Shown: positions 1-11,867, numbered from the stretch's first letter. The stretch: 64,000 bases of DNA from Agriotes lineatus (GCA_940337035.1 OW679202.1:46145763-46209762); one strand, 5' to 3'. The notes: generated from the sequence alone by a model not told the origin. A program made the numbers and translations.

Positions 1-2860
1 ATTTCCGCCTATGGAAAATTTACCTACAGCCTTATGGGAGAAAATTACACAACTTTTTAATGTACTCCACACCTTATATATGAGAGAAGCAATAACCTAA
101 AGTGGTGACCCCGACAATATACGTAACAACTGCATTCGCATTATTTGAATTTCAATTTACGAGTCTCGGTTTGCGTAATACGACTCAGACTTTTCAAAGA
201 TTCATCGATGAAATTACCTGAGGACTCGATTTGCTTTGATACTGCTCACGGACATCGTAATCCATCGAAGAATGTTGACATCCCGGACTGCTCATTTTCT
301 GAGAAACCAAGCAGGTGAAAGCCTACCAAATTCCTAAGAGACAGATATTGGGCAGCACTATATACAAAGGGTTAGAAAAGTTGCGCCGTTCTCACTATAT
401 CAATTCACTATACTACATACTCTTGAATATTAAATTAGTCGGTTAATTTACTCAGTATTTTATTTTTATCTACCTATGAGTGATGCAATTGGTGTATATT
501 AAATTTGTATGCAACGGTGGGTTTGCTTCGCTTTTTTTTAAATTTAATATTAAAATAACACTGTTATCTGAATCTTATTTTGAAGATCTAAGAAATCGCA
601 GTATGCATTTTTATTCTGCTTTAAATAAAAGGAATGGAATTTGTATAATGTACAACACATGTTTCTTCCTCAAAGTAAATGATTTATTGTCTTAAATCGT
701 TGGAAGGAAACTAATGGATATTTTTTATTATTTCAAGATATGTAAATAGTGTTCTACTTCCGAACAACTTATGTATGTTTCGCATCACACTCTATTTAAA
801 CAAATTTTATTATAAAAGGACATTATTGCTGCAAGTAAGAGTTTTTGAAAAAGTATCATTTTAATGTACGTATAAATAAATAGAGAGGAAATTGTTTAGT
901 TACAAGATTTAGACATTTCCATCTATGAATTTAAAGTCTCTGGTTTATTCTACATAAAGGCACTTTTGTTTTCCTTTCAGAGCATTACCAACGCTCGGCC
1001 TTTAAAGAACTATTATGCACTGACTAACAATTAAGAACTTTCTGAAAATAAATATAAAATATTTAGAATCGGAGTTAATTTCTTAGCTTTTTAATTATCT
1101 CTATAAGTAAATACGGATTTAATATGACTACTTATGTAAATTCCAAATTTATAGATTTTTGCACAAAGCGTTTTACCTACAATGAACTAATGAGCAATTT
1201 GAGTTCTGCAAGGAAGAGATCTAAAGATGGTCCAGATTGCAATTCTACACTCTGGAAAGCGGAAAAGTTCGGGAAATTAATTTACTACCGCGTAATTATT
1301 AAAACAAAACAGTTTATTATACTTCTGTCGTGTATTAATGTGGAGCTATTTAACACCGTCATTAATATTCTTGGAGGGTTGCTCCCCAGCAACGCTATCA
1401 AGACTATTAAAAAAATTGGGCACGCGATTCTTGGACCCGTAATTTACAAGGTGTTTACTGTTAATTAAAAATGTGCTCGTTGCACACTTCGATATGCAAA
1501 ATTAATTACCGACTTTAACATGTTGCTCCAAATAAAAGCAAAGCAAATTTGCACTTTTCTTTAAAGTTAATCGAACGCTAATAATACGAGGTATTTCTAC
1601 GGCTCGTTTATTTCGCGGGGAAATAATTAAATTTTTAACGACCGAAATAAAACGTTATGAGTTGAATGCCTTGAACACATTTTTAATATCGTATTACGAG
1701 AATTCCCAATCGATTGATCGCCCAAAGCTTTAAATTAGTTGCTGTTTACAGCATAGTAATTTCCAGTAATTGCAAAAGGGGAGATACTGCCCATACATGG
1801 CTCCCTTAAAAGATAATTTGGTTAGTAATTTTGGGAAAAATATTCCAAGAATAGAAGAGAGTTAACGAATTAACCACTGAATTGGTTGCACGCGAATTTA
1901 ATTTACAAAATCAGATTTTGCGGTGTCTAATAAACAAAACTATTTATTATGTAATATAGGCAATGTTTCAGAAATAACATCTCATATCAAATTGACAATA
2001 ATTTTTATTCAAAAATTACCTAAAATGTCTGTTACGGACACTTCTACAGTGCGATCATACATTTTTATATGAGGGCGGTACCTGATTTTCAAATGCTAAA
2101 TGCAAATGCAAATACTATAAATAATGTTTAAACTGGTTAATGAAAATGAATTTTCATTCACCACTTTATTTAATCAAATTCCGAAAATACGGTTTAATTC
2201 CAAACTGTATGAAAATAACTATAATAAATTGGAGTCAAAATGACCATAAAATAATTGTAAATATGAAAACTAACCTGATGCACTGATGAACCAAACAATT
2301 TCCATTATTACGCTGTAGTTGAATTAATATGTTTATTTTCATTTCAGGTAAAACAGACTCTATACCGGGTTACAATGAGACCAGGGCCATGCCCCTATCT
2401 CTGTTACTTATGAATGAATTTGGATGAAATTTGATACAAGGATACTAGACATAATTTCAGATTGACAAGCAAGTATAATCAAAATGGCCGACTTCCGATT
2501 TCACCGGAAATAACACTAACTTTGATTTTTTAAATGGATCATCCTATATATTTTATGTTTTTCGCAATCTACGACTCAAATTACATACAACAATGCTGCC
2601 AAATGTGCTTAGGTATTACACAGAAAATTAAAAAAAATAATTATTTAATTATTCTTCAATTTTAGATAAAGATAAAGTAGTGCGAAACAAGTGAACGAAC
2701 TACAACAGTTTCTCAAAAACATTTATCAGCGTACTTTTAATTATGAAATCATAGTTAGCCAATAAATCAGTATTTATACTGACGATTTTCTTAACATCTA
2801 CGACGGGTATGCTATCCTATAAACTTGGTGTATGTGATTGTACACCGGCAAAACCCCCAA
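1..2860. other. AT-rich DNA without a recognisable gene
   Basis: No coding region, RNA gene or clear mobile-element end is seen here. The longest open frame is 114 codons on the plus strand at 1124-1468. It has no recognisable motif and is within what chance allows in AT-rich DNA of this length. Confidence 0.5.
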
Positions 2861-3850
2861 CCCTTAACCCAGGAGGTCGCCTTCCAAGACAAAACTACTT
2901 CGTATCTGAGGCAGGAGAGCGGTGATACCAGCAACTGGCATTTATTACAAGAAGTCACCGATACTGAAACTCCACATCGGTAGATACCTCCTTCGAGCCG
3001 AACCGAGGAAAGAAAACTCCATCTATCCGACTAAGGAAAATGCATCGTCCGGGGATTCGATCTGTCCATCAACTACTACGCAGAGCAGACTACCATTCCA
3101 ACTAATCTGGACGTCATAACCGCCGGAACTAAACTTCAGGTAAAATTAAAAACTACCTCCGTTGGTCAACAAGCACGGGAATTAAACTACATTGGTTAAC
3201 ATCATTGGACATTTATCTCGTTACCAGTACAAGAAACATCCACATCCCCTGGTCGTCAGCACCTCCGCCATCTCGATTGATCATTTGCTCCGACATGAAA
3301 TCCATCTTACTACAATTAGTACAGCCTCAGTCTATACGATCAACCTTACCAAACAGTATGGAGGAATTTTATGAAACTAAACCACAAAATCTGCGCCAAT
3401 CCATAGAACAGATACTGCTAAGAAGGAAACAAGGCGATTTACTGCAGCTACTAAGTCATACAGTCAGCTAAATTACGGAGGAGCTGCCAAGAGAGAAGCC
3501 CAAGAGCCACTTCCACAACCTAATCAAGAGAATAATGAAACAATGGAGTGGCATTGAAAGCCTTTACATCGATATATTGGTAAATGAAGATTACCACCGC
3601 GACAAAACTGCTGACAGCAATGAATAGTTGGAAACGGAATAAGATTACTAAGACGCGATCGAAGCAATAGAGAAAAAATTTGATAATATTTCACCCACTA
3701 CTGCGCCATCAAAACGTATTTCACTCCCAAACACAAAAATAAAATTAACGTTGAAGCATCCCCTACTCTTCAAAACAGCATCAGCCTACACAATCTAATA
3801 AAACAATCAGAACAGTTATCCACGCTACTACAAGAATTTTATAAGTATAA
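2860..3850 (+). pseudogene. Degenerate GC-richer block, possible retroelement gag-type relic
   Basis: This kilobase is visibly richer in C and G than its flanks, and reads in short plus-strand frames rich in Ser, Thr, Pro and Gln (for example 3205-3471, 88 codons). They are joined by stops and frame changes. A charged stretch around 3560-3720 (reading like KKFDNISP) resembles the polar coiled part of a retroelement capsid-type protein, but I see no zinc knuckle, protease or reverse transcriptase. The block ends directly at the left edge of the foldback beginning at 3893. A decayed retroelement ORF is the best guess; an unrelated repeat is equally possible. Confidence 0.25.
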
Positions 3851-4029
3851 AGCAATAGCATTTAACGTTTAGTATTTTAGTATTCTATTTAACTACAGGG
3901 GTAAAAAGCTGAGGTGCATTTGTAGCAAACTGGATGTTCGCATAAACAGAGAAAAAGAAAAGCATGTCTAACTTTGTTTTTGGCAGTATGTGGATGAATC
4001 TGTGGGTTTTTAAGAATTTTGCGGCTTAG

Positions 4030-4515
4030 GTTGATTTAGGGGTTGCAAAATGGGAAAACTGTTATAATTATCAGAAAAATTGTAAAATTCATATTTGTGT
4101 GAAATGCGCTGTTTGGATACTTTCTACTGGTCGATTTTATTTTTTAAGAGAATTTGGGAGATGGGAATTTGGCGGCCTAGGTGGATGTGGGGGTTGCAAA
4201 ATGGGAAAAACGTTATAATTATCAAAAAAACTTTAAAATTAATATTTGTGTGAAATGCGCTGTTTGAAGACTTTCTACTGATCGATTTAATTTTTTAAGA
4301 GAATTTCGGAGGTAGCAATTTGGCCACCCAGGTTGCAAAATGAGGAACACGTTATAATTATCTGAAAAACTTCAATTTAATATTTGTGTAAAATGTGCTG
4401 CATTTTTCAAGAGAATTCGGGATGTAAGAATTTTGCAGCCCAAGTGGATTTGGGGGTTGCAAAATGGGGAAAACCGTTATAATTATCAGAAAAACTTTAA
4501 AATTAATATTTGTTT
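4030..4515 (+). repeat. Left arm tandem array
   Basis: Four imperfect copies of a unit that runs from GGTTGCAAAATGGG through an AT-rich middle to a GAATTT/GGATTTGG-type end. Spacings of 151, 139 and 124 bases show internal deletions relative to the very regular right arm. Confidence 0.75.
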
Positions 4516-5290
4516 GAAGTGATTTCCCCAAATCCACTTGGGCCGTAAAATTCCCACATCCCGAATTTTCTTAAAAAAAAAATCGACAGGTAGAAAGTCT
4601 CCAAACAGCGCATTTCACACAAATATTAATTTTAAAAATTTTCTTATAATTATAACGTTTTACCCATTTTGCAACCCCTAAATCCACCTGAGCCTCATAA
4701 TTCCCACATCCAGAATTCTCTTAAAAATATAATCGACCAGTGAAAGACCTTTAAACAGCGAATTTTACACAAATATTAATTTTACGGTTTTTCTAATAAT
4801 TCTAACGTTTTCTCCATTTTGCAACCCCCAAATCCGCCTAGGCCGCAAAATACCCACATCCTGAATTCTCTTAAAAAATAAAAACACTAGTAGAAGGTCC
4901 CCAAACAAATCATTTCACACAAATATTAGTTTTTAAAGTTTTTCTGATAATTATAACGGTTTTCACTATTTTGCAACCCCCAAATCCACCTGGACTGCAA
5001 AATTTCCACATCCCGAATTCTCTTGAAAAGTATAATCGACCAGTAGAAAGCCTCTAAACAGCGAATTTTACACAAATATTAATTTTAAGTTTTTCAGATA
5101 ATTATAACGTTTTCCCCATTTTGCAACCCCCAAATCCACCTGGGCCGCCAAATTCTTACCTCCCAAATTCTCTTAAAAATAAAATCGAGCAGTAGAAAGT
5201 CTCCAAACAGCGCATGTCACACAATTATGAATTTTACAATTTTTCTGATAATTATAACGGTTTCCTCATTTTGCAATCAAGCTGAGCCGC
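4516..5290 (-). repeat. Right arm tandem array
   Basis: Five reverse-oriented copies of the same unit, with the marker TTTTGCAACC (TTTTGCAATC in the last) at 4667, 4817, 4969, 5119 and 5269, a period of 150-152 bases. The right arm is more regular and holds one more copy than the left. Confidence 0.75.
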
Positions 5291-5539
5291 AAAATTCTTA
5301 AAAATCCACATACTGCTAAAAATAAAATTCCACATTTTTTGTTTCTTCCTGTTTATGGGAACATCCAGTTTGCTACAAATGCACCTCAACTTTTTACCGC
5401 TGTAGCTTCGCCCCCGTGCATCGCAGACCCCACAAACCAGCTAGTATGATGAGCGTTGGTTCATCCTCTTTCCAACTAGCCCCAAATCACATTTGGATCT
5501 TTCACAAAGTATGCGATGTAACAGCACCGAACGCTTTTG

Positions 5540-5935
5540 TGTCCTAAAAATCGTTCTTATCACGAGTCCAGTGTACAGATGAGTAGAGTTTCAGTTCGTA
5601 GGTTCGCACTTGGTAACGAGCTATTGCGAAGTGCAAACTGCGCCGATCAATTTCCATACCGAGGTCAAGTTCAATTCCTCAAGTCCGTGAATGGGAACTA
5701 GATCCGATTCATTTCTGAGGAGTGGGTTTGCTTCCGTTTCGCAGTTCCGCCGCTTCATATTCAGTCAGCCTCAGTTCAGTTAGGTGCAAAACGGTTCAAT
5801 TCATTAGACGAACGCCGGATCAGGTGACCTACTCTTTATTAACTCCGAACTAGGTGGACCTACTCCAGTAAACGAACTAGGTTTAAGAGAGTAGGTCAGT
5901 TATTTGACAACCATCCCTAGCACAAAGGTACCTCC
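5540..5935. repeat. GC-richer short repeat block, possible MITE
   Basis: The right half carries GAACTAGGT twice (near 5857 and 5873) interleaved with AGTAGGTC and its inverse GACCTACTC (near 5827, 5867 and 5900), so it can form short hairpins. The left part contains GTTCGTAGGTTCGC. The base composition differs from the flanks. Ends and target duplication are not resolved, so the assignment to a non-autonomous DNA transposon is only a suggestion. Confidence 0.3.
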
Positions 5936-6700
5936 TCAAGCTCACACACAGGACTATTCTACGCTGCTGGGAAAGGCGCGCCACGCTTGTACGTAGACTG
6001 GCACACAAGTGAAGTAAACTCTAAACCAACTCACAGAACAAAAGTACTTTAAAAAGTACATTAAATTCGCAAAAGCTAACCTGCTAATCCAAACAAAAAT
6101 TTCACACTTAACGTAAAAATGTTAATATCGTATTCGGAATTATTGAAAATAAGTCATTTTTACTAAATTTTTCAAGCATATTAATGAAGAATGATGATGC
6201 AATTATTAGTTGAAGCGAGTAACACGTTTTTTCGAAAATTCATAATATTACAGTTATATGCAAAGGGCTACAGCTGATTAGTTTAAATTGACACGGTGTC
6301 GCACAATTTACTTGAATCGGATTTTTGAGCAAGAGTTAGCTGCTCTGTGATTAATAATTAAATTCGATTTCAGAATAATTTCTTAGGCTTGAATGTAATC
6401 CACGGTATGTGATTATACCAAAATATGAAAATTCTTAAAAAAATTATAATTTCTCAAGTTTCTAGAAGAGAGATTGAAAACCTTCTGAACTGCAAAATAA
6501 AGTACTGCCCCTTCAAAATCTGGTGTTGGATATCGAAGACCCTTGAAGAATTTAAAACAAGACTAGATGATAAATTTCAAAAACTAACACAAGACCTTGA
6601 TATTTTTCAGAAAAAGAAATACCTAGCTCATCATTTACAGCAACTCTAAAAATATGCACTCAATATGAACGTACACTTTCTACCACGTTTGTATTTTTTT

Positions 6701-7252
6701 ACTTTCCTCGTCTGAAAGACGTAGGAAGTATTGTAATTACGAAAAAATCACTTTGCGATATTTTGCATACATATTGTATATCTACCTCGCATGAAAACGG
6801 TACAATTTCATACAAATATATACAGGGTGAGCACCTTAAAAAATTAAATTTTGTTTACTTTTGGGTTAATTTTGAAATAAAAGAAAGTAGCAACTTTCAC
6901 ATAGGTCAGGTTTTACATTTGTCGAAAATAAGACTCAACCGATAAAGGATAATGTCACAAAAGAGTAAAAATATTTCATACATAACACCGTGCTCTTCAA
7001 GACAGACGCGCGGGACTTATCTGGAACAGACTCGGTAGCACAGATGGAATTTCGCTGTAGTTATATCCGCTGCCGAGATTCCGTTAGAATCGAGCATTCT
7101 GCAGGCTGCAGATACGATGGGTTCAAACCCCAGCGGGATAATTTTTTTTATTTGAAAATGTATTTAATTTATTAGAAACGTGAAGAAATTTGTACTCCTA
7201 ACTTAATTTGATTTTTAAAATTATTTAGTGTCACAATGTTGACGAGGAAAGT
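6701..7252 (+). mobile_element. SINE-bearing dispersed repeat, copy A
   Basis: The segment is bounded by an exact 12-bp inverted pair, ACTTTCCTCGTC at 6701-6712 and its complement at 7241-7252. It carries TATATACAGGGTG near 6820 and, at about 7119-7131, an RNA polymerase III B-box sequence GGGTTCAAACCCC followed by a T-run. The same tail (ATTTAGTGTCACAA, a GAGGAAAGT-like end, then AAAGCC.TTTTAC) recurs near 19.1 kb, and part of it near 22.1 kb. This marks a multi-copy family. The A box is poorly preserved in this copy. Confidence 0.6.
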
Positions 7253-7922
7253 TTTGTCTAAAGCCTTTTACAGAGTTTTACTTCCCTGGTTTTTTAATGG
7301 TTTAGTTGATCTGCATATATTCTTATATCTTTCACTATGTTGATAAGTTTAAATATTTCATTATAATGTAAATGTGTTTTGAAAATGTTACAATACCTAC
7401 CCATTGCTTCTTGAGAGTTTTCGAGAAATTCAATTTAAGTTATTCTTCATGGGAAGCAAAGTAAAAACTTAAAAATTGCCAAAATGGGAACTAGAAAAAT
7501 AACTCCAGTTTGAAGGTATTCGTTTGGGAATTTTAAAAAATGCCGAGGATACAAAAATCCAACAAATGTATACGCCTCCTAATCTGCACAACGACGTTCA
7601 AAGTTGTCGCTAGTGAAAATGGATAAAAACAAGTACTAAATATTTTAGGACTTCAACAAATTAATAACGAATATGCTTATCTACTTAATATTTACCCGTA
7701 GACTGAATTATGTAGTTTTAATTTTATATTGTAGACCGATACCTTTGAAAATTTTCTACTGGTTCTAGAATGCACAATCATCTATAGATTCTGTACTATA
7801 ATTAAGATAATGTACTTTATTAGTCACGATTTTGGCCTACCTTGGGGTATTGCTCTACCAACTTAGCTTAACAATGCTTCAGTTTAACAATTATTCAGAA
7901 TCGATTTATACCCATATATACG

Positions 7923-8017
7923 GGGCCTCGATAGGCTAGTGCTGGGATCGCTTGCAGTCAAGGTCAGAGGGGTTTTTCGGGAGTCTGTGGCCGATGGTTC
8001 GAATCCAGACCTCGGCA
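7923..8017 (+). mobile_element. tRNA-derived SINE head in left arm
   Basis: An A-box-like TAGGCTAGTGCTGGGAT and a good B box GGTTCGAATCC (7996-8006) lie about 60 bases apart, further than in a real tRNA. The GGGCCTCG start and the CTCGGCA end do not form a proper acceptor stem. It is read as a tRNA-derived SINE promoter rather than a functional tRNA. Confidence 0.55.
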
Positions 8018-8861
8018 GTTGTCAGCTCCAGGAAACCCTTCACCTATTTAAAACTACGTTAAACATATGCATGTACAGCAACTGTTAAAAAACGTTGGAA
8101 GTTAATTATACAGCTCTCCATCCGAAAACAAGTCCTCCGATTGGTGCATCGTTCTCCCGTGTAAGAACTGCGAATTAAGTGAAGTATTTACTTCCCAGAC
8201 AGCTTTAGCTAACGACAAGGTATGCCACAGGGCTACTGTTTTAAATGCTGATAATGCTTTTGTATTGTAGTGAATTTGTAAGTTCAAGAAACATTAACCT
8301 CCGTTATAATTAATTTTGCTTTCAACGCCAGAATTTTGCTTTGCGCAGTTTGAGAGTTTGGGAATCTGCGTTTAATCCAATTTTATTAGAATTGATCGTG
8401 TCCCCATGAATCACATAATTATTAAATATAATAATTGATTAATTCAGTCAATAACTAATCAAGTAAACTTATATTGCTATTGAATGACGACTTTTGAAAG
8501 ATATATGAGAGATTGTATAGACAAGGGCTCCAGTGAACTATTTGATGAAAATTATTTAGAAACAACATTGATTAATTGTGATAGTACTTAACCTCAATCG
8601 AAAATTGTATCTGTTTGCTATTCACCACATTTTTCTGTACCAATGGATATCTCTAGCAGAAAATGTTTTAGCCCAAATACAGATAACAGATTATATGTGG
8701 TTATGCTATATAAATTGTGCACCGAATATATGGGTGGATGTGGATTGTACGTCCTACAGCACTCAGGCCACTTTTCCGGACCCATTGTGCATGCTAGTAC
8801 TACCACTACCTTAAATTACCTTTAACCTAACTTATGGTGAGATGTTTCCTGGAGCTGACAA

Positions 8862-8960
8862 CTGCCGCGGTCTGGATTCGAACCATCGCCCACAGACTCT
8901 CGAAAAACCCCTGTGACCTTGACTGCAAGCGATCGCAGCACTCGCCTATCGAGGCCCCGA
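8862..8960 (-). mobile_element. tRNA-derived SINE head in right arm
   Basis: This is the mirror copy of the left-arm head on the reverse strand, with the B-box complement GGATTCGAACC at 8874-8884. Differences from the left copy are scattered, showing independent decay since duplication. Confidence 0.55.
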
Positions 8961-9523
8961 ATATATGGGTATAAATCTTGACCCTGAATAATTGTTAAAC
9001 TGAAGCATTGTTAAGCTAAGTTAGTAGGGCAATACCCCAAGGTAGGCCAAAATCGTGACTAATAAAGTACATTATCTTAATTATAATACACAATCTATAA
9101 AAGATTGTGCATTCTAGAACCAGTAGAAAATTTTCAAATGTATCGGTCTACAATATAAAATCAAAACTACGTCATTCAGTCTACGGGTAAACATTAAGTA
9201 GATAAGCATATTCGTTATTAATTTGTTGCGGTCCTAAAATATTTAATACCTGTTTTTATCCATTTTCACTATCGACAACTTTGAATGTCGTTGTACTGAT
9301 TAGGCGGCGTGTACATTTGTTGGATTTTTGTATTCTCGAATACCTTCAGACTGGAGCTATTTTTCTAGTTCCCATTTTGGCAATTTTTAAGTTTTTACTT
9401 TGCTTCCCATACTGTAGGGTGCATTTTTAGGCTCCTTGTGATCAATGTTTAATGAATAAATTCATCCCGAAAATCTTTGGTAAACGAGCGGAAATTTGGT
9501 ATAATGGTTTGGTGAATTGTATA

Positions 9524-9560
9524 TAGAAAAGGCAAGGAGCCAGTTTATGCACGTCATCAA
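9524..9560 (+). repeat. Left terminal inverted repeat of the DD82E transposon
   Basis: It reads AAAGGCAAGGAGCC.. from 9528 and pairs with 11775-11811. It follows a TA at 9522-9523. The outermost ten bases pair less well than the rest. Confidence 0.8.
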
Positions 9561-9892
9561 CAAGTCATGATGTCACATATTTATTCCGTTTACGCTAGGT
9601 TTAAAAACGACTTAAATAAATCACAATGGTATGCAACCCACCAAACAGTATTCAACCGACTAACCAGTATGCAACCCAACAAACAGTATTCACCCATCAA
9701 ACAGTAAAATTTATAAATTGCAATTATTATTGTGCATCAGATTACAACGTGATTATTATTTATTTAAATTGATCTAATTTATGAATTGATTAAAATAACT
9801 TAAAACGAACATTGACAAAACAGTAAAAATGTAAATTTATTTCAATACACTTGAAACTCAGCAAACTAATTATCTACAATATAATATAATAA

Positions 9893-11425
9893 TTAATCGC
9901 TATCACAAGTGTCATCAGATTCTTCGTCGTTGACTTCTATTATTATTGGGGCAATGTCTTCTACATCAAAACCCACTTCCCTGTCCCACCACTTCTGTAT
10001 AATGCCCTCTGCATGTGTAACGCAATTTGACCACGTTTCAGCTGTTACTTTACTTAACGCTTCTTGCCACATATTTAGGGTATTTTCTACGCCGTACCCA
10101 TGTTCACCTATATGTTTATTATAATAGGTTTTGGCAATCCCCCACACATTTTCTATGGGGTTGAAAATGCAATGGTAGGGAGGAAGTCTGAGTACAGTAT
10201 GTCCATACTGTTCCGCAAGGTTGTCTGCGACATACGTTTTTGGAGGTTTGTGCCTGAAAAAAATTTGTTAGTACTTGAGCACACAGAATTCACTTAATAT
10301 ACTTACTGTGCAACCAACTGCAATAATTCCATTTTTAACACATTCCCCTCAATATTCACTGACCGGCTTGTTAACCAATCAATAATGTCTTGTTTTTTCC
10401 AACTAGCATTGGGTGTTTTATCGGCCAATGTGCTATGATAACTTGCGTTATCCATAACAATAATTGAGGGCTCCTCCAAATTTTTCAAAAGCTGATCTTC
10501 AAACCATTTTAAAAAAACTTCCTGATTCATTTCCCCGTGGTAATCCGGGGTTTTTTGTGCTCGATGTAAAAATCAATGAAGCACCAGGAATAAATCCATC
10601 TCTGTTGCCAGCATGAAGAACGATATATCTAAGAAAATAGATAAATAATATTATTTAAATACTGTTAAACTTACAATGCTAACCTTTTTCATCTGATTTT
10701 ATTTTTTAACGCTGTTTTTACTATCATCTTGCCATGATCTAGAAACAGTGCCATTTTCAAAAATCCACGTTTCGTCTAAATATACAAATTGTGAAGGTTT
10801 TTCCTGGTGCAGATTTTTAATGTATTTTCTTAGAAACTCCACTCTGCGGAAAGCAATGTGATCCAACTCCATGAGCCCCTCTGCGTGGATCATCCTTTTT
10901 CCAGCGGAATCCTATATCTTTCAGGACCTTTCCTAACGAAGATATTCCTCCCTTGAAAACATCTCTTTCCTTCAAAACTCGCAATAGAGATGCCCGAGTA
11001 ATATGTTGTTTCTAACAAAAAATTATTCTTACTTGTAATGTTCAGCAAAAGAGAGTAAATGATTCACTTACTGTTTTGGTACATTTCATAAACCACATTC
11101 TTTATGGCTACTTGGTCGAAATCGTCAACGTCCACTACGGGTTTGGTTCTAAGCTTTTTCCGCTTCGGACTTTTGATAAGTTCATTTGCCTTTATTGTCT
11201 GTGCAACCGAACTAACGGTTGGTAGACATATTTGCAAGGCATTTGCAACTCTCTATAATAAATAAAACACTATAATGTAATAATACAATAATTATACGTT
11301 GTTTAACAAACCTCTTGGACAGCAGCTAAAGGAATTAAGGGGCCTCCATTGTCGCGTTCCCGCTCAAAATAGCTTAGTAGGGAGGCTATAAGCTGTTTTG
11401 ACTGCTTACATAGGGCTTTCGGCAT
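9893..11425 (-). pseudogene. DD82E (Sailor-like) transposase, five exons, disrupted
   Basis: A cut-and-paste transposase acting in the nucleus. Reverse-strand exons are about 11425-11312 (MPKALCKQ start), 11252-11072, 11011-10675, 10628-10307 and 10253-9893. They are separated by introns of about 59, 60, 46 and 53 bases. Introns 2 and 4 have textbook GTAAGT starts and TTAG/TTTCAG ends; intron 1 begins GTTTGT; the edges of intron 3 are uncertain. Catalytic acids sit in VYLDETW (Asp at 10776-10774), IVMDNASYH (Asp at 10452-10450) and NPIENVW (Glu at 10153-10151). The C-terminus is acidic. Frame breaks lie at a C4 run (10876-10879, plus strand), a T6 run (10702-10707) and a G4 run (10547-10550). 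There may be an in-frame TAG just before intron 3. Without these the frame would be continuous. Confidence 0.8.
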
Positions 11426-11774
11426 TATTTCCACAGCACAAAACACGTAAACGCAATAACTAACTTTGAAAAAGCACTACTAACAATCCACGTACGATCT
11501 CAATTAGTTAGGTTAGAAACACAAAACAGTAACTAAATACTATGTAAACCAAATACGATGTCACACCAACCTAAGAGCGGAAAATTTGGCAATAAAAATC
11601 AATTTGTTCGTTATAAATCGATAAAACTTCAAAATATTAACAGATTCATTAAATATATGGTTTTATTTTTAAAGTTGATACAAAAGTAATTCTTTTCGAC
11701 GAATTATTTATAAAAACTAAATCTTATTTTTATTTATTTGGGGGTTTAGCGTTGAATGACCCTGCAAAAGTGCA

Positions 11775-11811
11775 TTGATGACGTGCATAAACTGGCTCGT
11801 TGCCTTTCCTT
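11775..11811 (-). repeat. Right terminal inverted repeat of the DD82E transposon
   Basis: It is the complement of 9524-9560, followed by TA at 11812-11813. The transposase start codon lies about 350 bases inward, so this end probably carries the promoter. Confidence 0.8.
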
Positions 11812-11867
11812 TACCTATCTGATTGTACCATAATTTCAGGAATTTTGGAAGTAAGATCACCTCTTGG

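Larger units (their letters stand above)
3893..5405. mobile_element. Foldback element built of ~150-bp units
   Basis: The outer ends are inverted copies. The left begins CTACAGGGGTAAAAAG at 3893, and the right, read on the reverse strand from 5405, begins CTACAGCGGTAAAAAG and stays alike for about 45 bases. Inside, the motif GGTTGCAAAA recurs at 4041, 4192, 4331 and 4455. Past an axis near 4516 its reverse complement recurs at 4667, 4817, 4969, 5119 and 5269 (the last one base altered), about every 150 bases. Each arm is therefore a tandem array and the two arms are inverted against each other, as in foldback-type DNA transposons. There is no coding capacity. No target-site duplication is obvious. 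Confidence 0.8.
7449..9410. repeat. Two-kilobase inverted repeat (arms ~596 and ~575 bp)
   Basis: The left arm runs from about 7449 to 8044 and the right arm from about 8836 to 9410. They are reverse complements over nearly their whole length with scattered substitutions and small indels, roughly 90 percent by eye. The outer ends read ATGGGAAGCAAAG and its complement. The 791-bp middle (8045-8835) is not part of the symmetry and contains no recognisable gene. Both arms contain the same tRNA-like SINE head close to the loop, so a SINE-containing segment was duplicated in inverted orientation. Confidence 0.85.
9524..11811 (-). mobile_element. IS630/Tc1-type DNA transposon, DD82E (Sailor-like), 2288 bp
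   Basis: Imperfect inverted ends lie at 9524-9560 and 11775-11811. The inner 33 bases match with one difference, around GAGCCAGTTTATGCACGTCA. A TA dinucleotide flanks each side (9522-9523 and 11812-11813), the target duplication expected of the IS630-Tc1-mariner group. Between them lies one reverse-strand transposase gene with an N-terminal helix-turn-helix-like region and the three acidic catalytic residues. Spacing between the second Asp and the Glu is 81 residues (Glu at +82). That is far above the 34 of Tc1 and matches, within counting convention, the DD82E/Sailor group. Frame breaks make this copy apparently non-functional. Confidence 0.8.

Noticed and set aside
1124..1468. 114-codon plus-strand open frame
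   Set aside because: It has no motif or coding-like composition difference from its flanks. Its length is compatible with chance in several kilobases of AT-rich DNA.
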